This document shows positions 27,511-34,964 of a stretch of DNA of 64,000 bases, piece after piece; the first letter of the stretch is position 1, and each line of letters starts with the position of its first letter. The DNA lies in NCBI RefSeq assembly GCF_006829085.1, contig NZ_BJTC01000001.1:248001-312000 (forward strand), in the 5' to 3' direction. The position numbers and the translations under genes were made by a program. Under the pieces are notes generated by a model. It had not been told where the DNA came from. It did no database searches and was given only the letters and a program-made list of their open reading frames with translations. Origin of the DNA: Chryseobacterium sp. ON_d1. GTDB taxonomy: Bacteria; Bacteroidota; Bacteroidia; Flavobacteriales; Weeksellaceae.

Positions 27511-28275
27511 TTATTTTCCTTTCAATACGGATAATAGTATAAATCGGTCGTTTTTATTCCTTGATAATTCTTTTGGGGCAACTCCGGAAAATTTCTTTAC
27601 CTCTTTGATGAAATGATTCTGGTCGGTGTAGTTGAGTTCAGGGAAAAGTCTTCCCTGTGCGATATGCTCCAATGATGTTCTGAAACGTAAAATAGTAGAG
27701 TAGGCTTTTAACGATAATCCTAGCTGTCTGGTACAGTAACGGTTGATCTGTCTGCTGCTCCAGCCTGTTTTATCAGAAAGATCCTGCACGTTTATTTCAC
27801 CTTTTGAGACATAGACCATTTCAAAAAGTCTACGTTTTCTTTCATCTACTTTCGCAGGAAGCAGTTCTTTTATTTTTTGGGTTGCTTTGGTACAGCAATG
27901 ACTGAAATTCTTTATATCCTCAGCTTTAAAATCCCAGAAATCAGGAGAAAGTTCTTTTCCAATATTTAATAAATCAGCGATACTGGTATTCAAAATATAT
28001 TCAACTGCAAGAGGCTTAAAACTTACCACAAAAGCAATTGTACGAGGGGCAATATACCTTTGTTCAGGATAAGTTTCTAAGCCAAGAAGGGTAACATGAA
28101 AAGGTTCCGAAGCTGATTGTGAAAAAAAGAGATCAATTCTTCCGTCAGGAATAATAACCACTTCTTTAGTTTCATCCGAAAGGTTCTGAAATGTTCCCAG
28201 ATTTTCCACAAAATCAGCGATTTCTTTGTCGGGTTCGATGAAGTTATAATAGAAGTCGTTATCCATATTAAACAT
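27511..28275 (-). CDS. AraC-family transcriptional regulator
   Basis: 254 residues (an ATG three codons later is also possible). The N-terminal half is the sensing domain usual for this subgroup (FIEPDKEIADFVENLGTFQN..., VVIIPDGRIDLFFSQS). The C-terminal half is the double HTH: INVQDLSDKTGWSSRQINRYCTRQLGLSLKAY, then the second HTH with LNYTDQNHFIKEVKKFSGVAPKEL, the AraC signature. It precedes the TetX-like monooxygenase gene by 27 bases on the same strand, so it probably controls its own operon; the divergent Crp/Fnr gene begins 136 bases away. Confidence 0.88.
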   Translation of the reverse strand: MFNMDNDFYYNFIEPDKEIADFVENLGTFQNLSDETKEVVIIPDGRIDLFFSQSASEPFHVTLLGLETYPEQRYIAPRTIAFVVSFKPLAVEYILNTSIADLLNIGKELSPDFWDFKAEDIKNFSHCCTKATQKIKELLPAKVDERKRRLFEMVYVSKGEINVQDLSDKTGWSSRQINRYCTRQLGLSLKAYSTILRFRTSLEHIAQGRLFPELNYTDQNHFIKEVKKFSGVAPKELSRNKNDRFILLSVLKGK

Positions 28276-28360
28276 GATCTTTTTTAAAAAAGAAAATTAC
28301 AAAATTACCCTCTGACTTATAAAAAAAAATTAAAGGTTTACTGCAATGGCTTATAAATGC

Positions 28361-28368
28361 TATTTTTG
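28361..28368 (+). promoter_or_regulatory. Candidate -7 box of the Crp/Fnr-type regulator gene
   Basis: TATTTTTG fits TAnnTTTG and lies 43 bases before the ATG at 28412. The -33 position has TTTA rather than TTG, so it is a tentative call. Confidence 0.4.
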
Positions 28369-28411
28369 TTCTGACAGATTTTAAAAGTAAATAGGCGACA
28401 GCCTTTATTCT

Positions 28412-28993
28412 ATGGACAAAACATCACTTAATACATATTTTCATTCTTTATTCACTATCAGAAAAGAAATCGTTGAAAATATCACAGAAAAATTCAGCCG
28501 TTTTGAACTAAAAGCAAATACCGTTCTGCTGGATAAAAATGTGATCAGTACCCAGACTTATTTTCTGGAAAAAGGGTATGTCCGCTCCTATATTCTGAAC
28601 GAAGATAATGAGGAAATTACAACGAATATCTATACAGCTCCCTGCTTTGTTAATGATTTTCTGTCTTTTTTCAGACAACAGCCTACTAAAGAAATTTATC
28701 AGACCGTGACGGATTGTGTTTTCTGGGAAACCGGACTGGAGAATGTACAGCATAATTTCCATAATATTCCTGAATTCAGAGAGTTTAGCAGGCTTCTTTT
28801 TGTCCTCAATTATTATCATATCCATAACAGGCTGATAGAAATGGCAAGTCAGAAGGCCTCCACTAGATATTCCAACCTGATGAAAAAAGATCCCGATATT
28901 TTCCAGCATGTTCCTTTGAAGGTCATAGCTTCTTATCTGGGAGTTAAGGACAGTTCATTAAGCCGGATCAGAAGAGATATTCATAAGCTGTAA
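28412..28993 (+). CDS. Crp/Fnr-family transcriptional regulator (cyclic nucleotide-binding fold)
   Basis: 193 residues. The cNMP-binding-like beta roll runs from about 20 to 120 (FELKANTVLLDKNVISTQTYFLEKGYVRSYILNEDNEEITTNIYTAPCFVND). A long dimer helix follows, then a C-terminal HTH (LKVIASYLGVKDSSLSRIRRDI). The roll lacks the RxS phosphate-binding signature of true cAMP-binding Crp, as is usual in this Bacteroidota group, so the ligand is unknown. It is divergent from the AraC gene and 64 bases before the ketopantoate reductase-like gene, with which it may be cotranscribed. Confidence 0.85.
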   Translation: MDKTSLNTYFHSLFTIRKEIVENITEKFSRFELKANTVLLDKNVISTQTYFLEKGYVRSYILNEDNEEITTNIYTAPCFVNDFLSFFRQQPTKEIYQTVTDCVFWETGLENVQHNFHNIPEFREFSRLLFVLNYYHIHNRLIEMASQKASTRYSNLMKKDPDIFQHVPLKVIASYLGVKDSSLSRIRRDIHKL

Positions 28994-29057
28994 TTTCTTT
29001 TCATTTGTCAAGTGATACTTCCGCTGTTATCACTGATATTTGTTGAAAAATAATTTC

Positions 29058-29993
29058 ATGAACAAAAAGCATATTGTTGTTGTAGGTTTGGGTGGCGTAG
29101 GCGGATATTTTGGTTTTAAAATAAACCAGACCAATGAAATTTCAGGAAAATATAATATTTCCTTTGTTGCCCGTGGAGAAACTTATGAAAAAGTAAAACA
29201 AAACGGACTGACGTTGTTATCTCCTGAGCATTCCAATCCGAAGACTCACCCCGATGCTATATTGCAGAACATCAGTGATATCAAAAATCCTGACCTGGTG
29301 TTGATCTGTGTGAAGGAATATGATCTTGAAAATGTCTGCAGGCAGTTGTTGCCGGTCATCAGTGAAGAAACCATATTGCTTCCCATGATGAACGGAGCAG
29401 ATATCTACGACAGGATACGTACTGTAATTCCGGACCATACCGTTCTTCCAACCTGTGTTTACGTGGCTTCCCATATTAAGGAAAGAGGAACTGTAGAGCA
29501 TAAAGGAAACCCGGGAAAAATTATTGTGGGAAGGGATCCTGAACATTTTTCTGTCCCTGTGGAATGGATTTCGGAACTCTTGAATGAAAGTAAAATAGAG
29601 TTTGATTTTAAAGATAATTCATTAAAAGATATCTGGACAAAATTCATATTCATTGCAAGTTTTGGACTGGTTACAGCTCGACATAATTCTTCAATGGGAG
29701 CTGTATGTACTGATGAACAGCAGAAGAAGGAAGCTGCCGGAATTATGAAAGAAATAAAACTGATTGCTGTTAAAAAAGGTATTGATCTTCAGGATGATAT
29801 TATGGAGAAGACATTCGAAAAAGCCTCTACCTTTCCTTTTGACACTCCAACTTCTCTCCAGCTTGATATCAATTCAGGAAAAAAAGAAAATGAACTGGAG
29901 CTGTTTGCCGGTGCTGTGCTGAAATATGGTTCTGAAACAGGTATTGATACTCCTTTCACTCAGAAAATCTACACTGAGATTAAAGCCAAATAA
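29058..29993 (+). CDS. Ketopantoate reductase family protein (2-dehydropantoate 2-reductase)
   Basis: The ATG at 29058 (MNKKHIVVVGLGGVGGYFGFKIN) is used; the frame extends upstream only through a TTG. 311 residues. The Rossmann motif GLGGVGGYFG opens the protein. The family catalytic Lys region is seen in LVLICVKEYDLENV, the Asn in MMNGADIYDRI, and the C-terminal helical domain in DIWTKFIFIASFGLVTARHNSSMG. The enzyme reduces ketopantoate to pantoate with NADPH in CoA biosynthesis, but many paralogues have other 2-oxoacid substrates, and no other pantothenate gene is near, so I do not assign panE. Confidence 0.8.
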   Translation: MNKKHIVVVGLGGVGGYFGFKINQTNEISGKYNISFVARGETYEKVKQNGLTLLSPEHSNPKTHPDAILQNISDIKNPDLVLICVKEYDLENVCRQLLPVISEETILLPMMNGADIYDRIRTVIPDHTVLPTCVYVASHIKERGTVEHKGNPGKIIVGRDPEHFSVPVEWISELLNESKIEFDFKDNSLKDIWTKFIFIASFGLVTARHNSSMGAVCTDEQQKKEAAGIMKEIKLIAVKKGIDLQDDIMEKTFEKASTFPFDTPTSLQLDINSGKKENELELFAGAVLKYGSETGIDTPFTQKIYTEIKAK

Positions 29994-30027
29994 GTTTTGG
30001 CTAAAGCCGAAAGAAAAAGAAATATAA

Positions 30028-30055
30028 GAAGGCGGGTTAAAACCCGCCTCTTTTG
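30028..30055. terminator. Bidirectional terminator between the ketopantoate reductase and the alpha/beta hydrolase
   Basis: AGGCGGGT...ACCCGCCT forms an 8-bp G/C-rich stem with a 3-4 base loop, followed by CTTTT. It is placed between convergent genes. Confidence 0.75.
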
Positions 30056-30109
30056 AAATTAAATATAAAATATTGAAATTTTTGACAATTTCAGAGTTTA
30101 ATCATACTA

Positions 30110-30994
30110 TCAGAACTCCCGGTCCCGGTCTGTAATAATTCTGAATTTTGTTTTAAAAAAAGTATCTGCTTCAGTATTAAATTCATCAGTGTACACCACT
30201 AAAGTACTGTGCCCTGAGTTGGGTAATATCCATAAATTAGCTTTAGGAATGTTCCGGAAAATTTCCAGGGTATGTTCAGGTCTGATCACATCATAATCTC
30301 CTCCGATAACAAGGACGGGGGCTTTAATGCTGTGGAGTGCCATGGGATCTATATTCGGTTGCTCACTTAATAATCTTTTATATTTTAGGACCATATAATC
30401 CAGATCCGTTTTATCTTTCTTCTGGGCAAACAGTTCTTTAAATTTTAAGTAATTACTGCTTACTCTTTTGAATACATCAGCTTGTACCGCGGTGGAATCC
30501 GGCCTTAAGTTCGCTCCTGTAATGATCAGTTTTTTTACCTTTTCAGGGTGCCTCATGCTCAGCAAAAGCCCATTGATGGCACCATCACTCCAGCCTATGA
30601 CAAATGCTGAATCAATTTTCATTTTCTGAAGCAGCGCAGCGTAATCATCCGACATCATTTCATAGGTAAGTGCATCTCCTTTATCAACAGACTTTCCATG
30701 TGCTCTGCTGTCAGCGACAATCACCTTATATTTTTTGGAAAAATAAGGGATCTGTTTAGAAAAATCAACAATGGATCCTCCGTTTCCGTGGATGAGAAGC
30801 AAAGGCTGTCCCTGGCCATAGGTCTCGCAATACATTTTGATTCCATTGACATCATAATATTTACCGGCTTTTGAATTATTTCCATATGAGGAACTTTCTA
30901 AAAGCCGGGTGTATTCTTTTTTGATCTTTGGAACCTCCGTCTGAGCGGATATTAAAGCCGGCAGTAAGGCAAGAAAAAATAATATCGGTTTCAT
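30110..30994 (-). CDS. Secreted alpha/beta hydrolase
   Basis: The ATG at 30994 begins a signal peptide (MKPILFFLALLPALISAQ); longer starts run into the ferredoxin gene and are rejected. 294 residues. The oxyanion-hole motif LLIHGNGGS, the nucleophile elbow VIGWSDGAING (Ser), the acid-containing VIGGDYDVIRPEHT and the catalytic His in NSGHS complete the triad. It probably acts in the periplasm on an ester or similar substrate; the family alone does not define it. It follows the ferredoxin gene by 91 bases on the same strand. Confidence 0.82.
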   Translation of the reverse strand: MKPILFFLALLPALISAQTEVPKIKKEYTRLLESSSYGNNSKAGKYYDVNGIKMYCETYGQGQPLLLIHGNGGSIVDFSKQIPYFSKKYKVIVADSRAHGKSVDKGDALTYEMMSDDYAALLQKMKIDSAFVIGWSDGAINGLLLSMRHPEKVKKLIITGANLRPDSTAVQADVFKRVSSNYLKFKELFAQKKDKTDLDYMVLKYKRLLSEQPNIDPMALHSIKAPVLVIGGDYDVIRPEHTLEIFRNIPKANLWILPNSGHSTLVVYTDEFNTEADTFFKTKFRIITDRDREF

Positions 30995-31085
30995 AGTAAT
31001 AGGGGCGTTGTTTAAGTGACTGATATTCTGTTTCTCAATAAGTAGAAACTGCTGGCTTCCTGTTACAAAAATATTGGGACAATCT

Positions 31086-31436
31086 TCAGGCGCTGTGCAT
31101 GAATTTCTGCCGCTCCAATAATACTTCTTCCGTTTCACGATGATCAGGATCATCCACACAGCAGTCTACAGGGCATACCGCCTTGCATTGTGGCTCTTCA
31201 TGAAAGCCTTTACATTCAGTACATTTTCCGGAAACGATATAATAGACTTCATCCGAAACTGCTTCGTTATATGCATCAGCATCAGCTTCTGTACCATCCG
31301 GGAATTTGATATGTCCTGAAAGCTTTGTCTTATCTTTCCAGCGCCAGTCAATGGCTCCTTCATAAATGGCTGAATTGGGGCACTCAGGTTCACAGGCTCC
31401 ACAATTGATACAGGCATCTGTTATTTTTATAGCCAT
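31086..31436 (-). CDS. 2[4Fe-4S] ferredoxin (Chromatium-type)
   Basis: 116 residues. The first cluster motif CINCGACEPECP (CxxCxxCxxxCP) is at 9-20. The second, CTECKGFHEEPQCKAVCP, has the longer CxxCx8CxxxCP spacing typical of Alvin-type ferredoxins, and VDCC adds Cys residues after it. An insertion of about 40 acidic residues separates the motifs (DGTEADADAYNEAVSDE). It is a low-potential electron carrier in the cytoplasm; the partner is not evident. A strong hairpin lies in its leader (31462-31499). Confidence 0.92.
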   Translation of the reverse strand: MAIKITDACINCGACEPECPNSAIYEGAIDWRWKDKTKLSGHIKFPDGTEADADAYNEAVSDEVYYIVSGKCTECKGFHEEPQCKAVCPVDCCVDDPDHRETEEVLLERQKFMHSA

Positions 31437-31461
31437 ATCACGAGATTTTAGGGGTTTAAAA

Positions 31462-31499
31462 AAGGGATTTCTTCAGAATGAACGGGTCGGAAATCCCTT
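31462..31499 (-). terminator. Hairpin between the NAD(P)H oxidoreductase and the ferredoxin gene (terminator or leader attenuator)
   Basis: On the minus strand a perfect 10-bp stem, AAGGGATTTC/GAAATCCCTT, with an 18-base loop is followed by a T-run that ends about 22 bases before the ferredoxin ATG. It can terminate the SOD operon, or act as an attenuator if the ferredoxin is read through. Confidence 0.6.
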
Positions 31500-31627
31500 C
31501 AACTTAATTACAGCAGTTCAACACTGTTCTTTTGAAATAGCAGCATAAAGTGTGCTAGGTTTTATTTTTTAAATCATTAATTTCCAATAAAATACTGTCT
31601 GCCTGACTATAAGATGAATCAGGCGCC

Positions 31628-32197
31628 TTAATCTGTAGATTTATTGAGATTTTCTATTTTTTTAGAGGTTGCAATGCTGATAAGCTGATCAAACTTACCG
31701 GAATATAATGCTGAAATTTCGGTTGGATGATCAGCGGTAAATAATGATGATCTGACAACAGGTACACTGAATGGTATTGGCCAGGCACGCAATGACTTGG
31801 CAATAGCATCCATGGTATTGATTCCCTGCATAGCCTGAAGACCGTCGGCCCAGCATACCAACCCTACCATTTTATCAGTAAGATAAGGTTCATACCTGTT
31901 GGCAGTCACTTCAAGCCAATCCAGACAGTTTTTCATCACTCCCGGAATACTCCCATGATAAAGAGGAGCCAGCCATATATGCAGATCGGCATCAGTAAAC
32001 ATCTGGACCATGCGTTCTACTGCCAAAGGAGTTTTGGTAAGGGTGACATCGAATAAAGGGATTCCTGAATCTGCAAGGGTAAAGATATCAGTCTGAAACC
32101 CCAACATTTTCAGCCGCTCCGAAAAATAATCCGAAATCAGTCCTGAAGTGGATAAAGCTCTTCTTTCCAATGATCCGTTGAATATAATTGCTTTCAT
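31628..32197 (-). CDS. NAD(P)H-dependent FMN-type oxidoreductase (flavodoxin-like fold)
   Basis: 189 residues. The first strand and phosphate-binding loop read AIIFNGSLERRALSTSGLISDYF. The second flavin-contact segment is IWLAPLYHGSIPGVMKNCLDWLE, where the usual PxYHGSxPGxxKNxLDW pattern of NADPH-dependent FMN reductases is clear, and LVCWADGLQAMQGINTM follows. It is third in an operon behind SOD and the DUF2480 gene, only 3 bases after the latter. A role in flavin or quinone reduction under oxidative stress is inferred from that context. Confidence 0.88.
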   Translation of the reverse strand: MKAIIFNGSLERRALSTSGLISDYFSERLKMLGFQTDIFTLADSGIPLFDVTLTKTPLAVERMVQMFTDADLHIWLAPLYHGSIPGVMKNCLDWLEVTANRYEPYLTDKMVGLVCWADGLQAMQGINTMDAIAKSLRAWPIPFSVPVVRSSLFTADHPTEISALYSGKFDQLISIATSKKIENLNKSTD

Positions 32198-32200
32198 TTT

Positions 32201-32701
32201 TTATTGTTTAAAAATTACTTTAGGTAATCCTATTTCACCATACATCAATGTTTTAACCAAAGGTTTCAGAAGTCCGGCGGCTAGTAAATACAGTGAAGGA
32301 TCATAATTGGCATTGGCCCGGACAACAACTTTCTGATTTCTATACTGTTTCAGATCGGCATAGATGAGACGGCGTTTCCAGAGATCGAGCAGAATGGTTT
32401 CTGCATTGTTTAAATCTACATAAGAAGCGTATGGAGAAAGTTTTTCCATGATCATCATGTATGCCCAGGGTGGGATGATAGCATCCGTAGAGCAGATAAT
32501 TCCTACTGCTTTTTCATCATAGACAGAAAAATCCACCGCAGCAATGGATTCTTTAAATTCTTTCTCCTTGACAATCATTCCCATGAAAAGATGATCTTTA
32601 ATATCCAGTACTACAATTTCCGTGGTCGGTTTGTAATCTGCAAGGTCAAGAGCAATAATGCCTGAAGCCTTTGCTTTATTGATAAAAATTTCCTCAGTCA
32701 T
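32201..32701 (-). CDS. DUF2480 family protein
   Basis: 166 residues. The sequence IALDLADYKPTTEIVVLDIKDHLFMGMIVKEKEFKESI, followed by DAIIPPWAYMMIMEKLSPYA, is characteristic of DUF2480, a family restricted largely to Bacteroidota. The function is unknown. There is no signal peptide or membrane helix. It sits in the middle of the SOD operon (24 bases after SOD, 3 bases before the oxidoreductase), which suggests a role linked to oxidative stress or metal use. Confidence 0.85.
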   Translation of the reverse strand: MTEEIFINKAKASGIIALDLADYKPTTEIVVLDIKDHLFMGMIVKEKEFKESIAAVDFSVYDEKAVGIICSTDAIIPPWAYMMIMEKLSPYASYVDLNNAETILLDLWKRRLIYADLKQYRNQKVVVRANANYDPSLYLLAAGLLKPLVKTLMYGEIGLPKVIFKQ

Positions 32702-32725
32702 AGCTTATTTATAAATCCATGTTAA

Positions 32726-33352
32726 TTATCTTATTTTTGATAATGCCTCTTCATATTTTTTTTCAACAGCAGACCAGTTCAGTACAGACCAGAAGGCATC
32801 CAGATAATCTGCACGTTTATTCTGATAATTCAGATAATAAGCATGTTCCCATACATCTATTCCTAGAATTGGAAAACCTCTGTTCATTGAAAGGATGTCC
32901 ATCATCGGGTTATCCTGGTTAGAGGTCGAACTGACTGCCAGAGATCCGTTGAATTTTACACAGAGCCAAACCCATCCTGAACCAAACTGAGCCAAACCCG
33001 TTTTTTTCATTTCTGCTTTGAGGTTTTCAATGCTTCCAAAAGTGGCTGTTATATCGTCATGAAGTATACCTGTGGGATTCAGTTTAGGCTGTGGAGACAG
33101 AGTTTCCCAGAATAAAGAGTGGTTATAGTGCCCACCTCCGTTATTTCTTACAGAAGGACTGTATTCACTTACCCTTTGCAGCAACGAATCAAGATCAGCA
33201 TTAGTTTCATTGCTTTGTTCCAAAGCTGTATTCAGATTATCTACATAAGCCTGGTGATGCTTCTGGTGATGAATGGTCATTGTTTCTTTATCTATAAAAG
33301 GAACCAGGGCATCATAAGCATAAGGTAACTGTGGTAATGTAAATGGTTGCAT
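32726..33352 (-). CDS. Superoxide dismutase, Mn/Fe family (manganese-type signature)
   Basis: 208 residues, full length. Metal ligands are His28 (TIHHQKHH), His78 (GGGHYNHSLFW), Asp166 and His170 (DVWEHAYY). A glycine is found at residue 74 and Gln at 146 (NQDNP), the positions that mark Mn-type rather than Fe-type enzymes; cambialistic use of iron cannot be excluded. There is no signal peptide, so it is cytoplasmic. It is the first gene of the operon with DUF2480 and the NAD(P)H oxidoreductase. The promoter at 33382-33411 is overlapped by a perfect inverted repeat that is likely bound by the divergent SufR-like regulator. Confidence 0.95.
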   Translation of the reverse strand: MQPFTLPQLPYAYDALVPFIDKETMTIHHQKHHQAYVDNLNTALEQSNETNADLDSLLQRVSEYSPSVRNNGGGHYNHSLFWETLSPQPKLNPTGILHDDITATFGSIENLKAEMKKTGLAQFGSGWVWLCVKFNGSLAVSSTSNQDNPMMDILSMNRGFPILGIDVWEHAYYLNYQNKRADYLDAFWSVLNWSAVEKKYEEALSKIR

Positions 33353-33381
33353 CGTATTTATTTTTTTTGATTAATGTATCA

Positions 33382-33411
33382 CAAAGGTAAAAATATATTT
33401 AAATAAAACAA
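33382..33411 (-). promoter_or_regulatory. Promoter of the SOD operon
   Basis: On the minus strand TTG (33411-33409), a 19-base spacer, then TACCTTTG (33389-33382) is an exact consensus match. The start point would be near 33376, giving a leader of about 24 bases. Confidence 0.85.
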
Positions 33412-33429
33412 CTATTATGTTGTTTTATT
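33402..33429. promoter_or_regulatory. Operator: perfect 11-bp inverted repeat over the SOD promoter
   Basis: AATAAAACAAC, 6 bases, GTTGTTTTATT. The left arm contains the -33 TTG of the SOD promoter, so a bound dimer would block RNA polymerase. The same 11-base arm recurs at 33523-33533 in the leader of the divergent SufR-like gene. Confidence 0.75.
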
Positions 33430-33505
33430 CATTAGGTGAATGATGAAGGTAATATCTTGTGAATGTATTGTTTAAGTTTTGTATTTTAAGATTATAGAAA
33501 ATGAC

Positions 33506-33533
33506 TATCTTTGTTGTTGGAAAATAAAACAAC
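33506..33533 (+). promoter_or_regulatory. Promoter and half-operator of the SufR-like regulator gene
   Basis: TATCTTTG at 33506-33513 fits the -7 box; a TTG at 33479-33481 is 24 bases away, slightly long. Overlapping and following it are GTTGTT (33513-33518) and an exact copy of the SOD operator arm AATAAAACAAC (33523-33533), between the probable start point and the ATG at 33548. Autorepression is inferred. Confidence 0.65.
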
Positions 33534-33547
33534 CTAAATATTGTCAA

Positions 33548-34168
33548 ATGAAGAAGCCGGCTGCAGATCGAATTCTGATGTTCTTAAAGATGAGAGGGGA
33601 AGCTACTTCGCTTCTTATCGCAGAAGAATTATCGATCACCAAAGAAGGAGCAAGAAAACACCTGCTGAATCTTGCCGGAGACGGATTGATCAGGTCTTCC
33701 GTAAAGAGTGAGGGTGTAGGACGCCCGTCTACTTATTATACCCTAACTGAAAAAGGATGGGCTCAGTTTCCTGATACCCATGCAGATGTAACGGTTCAGC
33801 TTCTGAAATCTGTGAAAAATCTTTTAGGGGAAAATGCTTTGGATTTACTGATCAGTGACAGAGAAAAAAATACTCACGAGCGATATGAAAAAGTTTTATC
33901 CAGGACAAAAACTCTTGAGCAGCGTCTGGACTCTCTTGCAAAAGTCCGCAGTGAAGAAGGTTATATGGCAGAATGGAAAAAAGAGGGCAAGGAGTATTTT
34001 CTGATTGAAAACCATTGCCCGATATGCGCTGCTGCTGCAGAATGCCAGGGTTTCTGCCGTGCCGAGCTGTCTAATTTCCAATCCCTGATAGGAAAAGATT
34101 ACAAAGTCGAAAGAATAGACCATATCATTTCCGGGGGACAGCGCTGTGTTTATAAAATCAATCAATGA
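33548..34168 (+). CDS. SufR-like winged-helix regulator with C-terminal cysteine cluster
   Basis: The ATG at 33548 is used; the frame extends upstream only to a TTG. 206 residues. The N-terminal winged helix is RILMFLKMRGEATSLLIAEELSITKEGARKHLLNLAGDGLI, then VGRPSTYYTLTEKGWAQFPD, as in SufR. A coiled linker follows. The C-terminal part has ENHCPICAAAAECQGFC and a later QRCVY; the first and fourth Cys are spaced Cx12C as in the Fe-S site of SufR, but SufR's third Cys is not seen at its usual distance. It therefore probably senses Fe-S cluster status or oxidants, though with a different ligand set. It is divergent from the SOD operon with shared operator sequence, so that operon is the likely target. 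Confidence 0.82.
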   Translation: MKKPAADRILMFLKMRGEATSLLIAEELSITKEGARKHLLNLAGDGLIRSSVKSEGVGRPSTYYTLTEKGWAQFPDTHADVTVQLLKSVKNLLGENALDLLISDREKNTHERYEKVLSRTKTLEQRLDSLAKVRSEEGYMAEWKKEGKEYFLIENHCPICAAAAECQGFCRAELSNFQSLIGKDYKVERIDHIISGGQRCVYKINQ

Positions 34169-34206
34169 TTACCATTTATAACTTATCATAATTTATCATA
34201 CAGAAA

Positions 34207-34857
34207 ATGGCTTTGAAAGCAGTAATATTTGACATGGACGGTGTGCTGATAGATTCAGAAAAATTTTGGACTCAGGCAGAACTGGACGTCTTTTCATCCT
34301 ATGGTGTGCAGGTTACAGAAGATCTTGCGGCACAGACTAAATATATGACGACTCAGGAAGTAACAGAATTCTGGTATGAAAGATTTCCATGGGAAAATTT
34401 TGATGCATCCGATTTGGAAAATAAAGTGGTGACAAGAGTCATTGAAATGATACAAAACCAGGATTGTACAATGTCTGGTGTAGAGGAATTTATCAAAAAT
34501 CTTAAAAATAAAGACTACAAAATAGGATTGGCGACAAACGCTCCTTTACGTGTGGCCCATGCCGTTCTTGAAAAGCTTCAGGTTTATGATCTGTTTGATA
34601 CGATCCATTCTTCAGAATTTGAAACTCAGGGAAAACCTCATCCTGCCGTTTACCTTACTTCTGCAAAAAACCTTGGTGTTTTTCCCGAACATTGCATTGC
34701 CATTGAAGACAGTCATTCAGGGTTGAAAGCAGCCAAAGCAGCAGGAATGCAAACCATTATTTTTACCAATAATAATGAAAGCATAGACTCAGATCTTGCC
34801 GACTTTAAAATACTGGACTTTAACAGGACTTTACCTGCGGTGTTTAGTGGAGAATAA
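34207..34857 (+). CDS. hxpB: HAD-family sugar-phosphate phosphatase (HxpB/YniC-like)
   Basis: 216 residues. Motif I VIFDMDGVLIDSE (Asp9, Asp11), motif II GLATNAP, motif III Lys in QGKPHPAVYLTSAK, and motif IV AIEDSHSGLKAAKAAGM are all present, with a helical cap inserted after motif I. This set and the length match the hexitol phosphatase B / 2-deoxyglucose-6-phosphate phosphatase group, cytoplasmic enzymes that dephosphorylate sugar phosphates. It starts 38 bases after the SufR-like gene on the same strand and may be cotranscribed, though a functional link is not evident. Confidence 0.8.
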   Translation: MALKAVIFDMDGVLIDSEKFWTQAELDVFSSYGVQVTEDLAAQTKYMTTQEVTEFWYERFPWENFDASDLENKVVTRVIEMIQNQDCTMSGVEEFIKNLKNKDYKIGLATNAPLRVAHAVLEKLQVYDLFDTIHSSEFETQGKPHPAVYLTSAKNLGVFPEHCIAIEDSHSGLKAAKAAGMQTIIFTNNNESIDSDLADFKILDFNRTLPAVFSGE

Positions 34858-34964
34858 AAGGTGGGTGGTGAATGGTGAAAAGTGAATCCGCTTCGCTGTG
34901 AATTTTATTGGGTATTATAAAAACTGACGATGGACTGCGCAGCCAATTGACGATACCCCGCACC

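Noticed and set aside
34860..34964. GAATCCGCTTCGCTGTGAAT stretch between the HAD and sigma genes as a dispersed repeat.
   Set aside because: Only one copy is present in this window; repeat status cannot be supported here.
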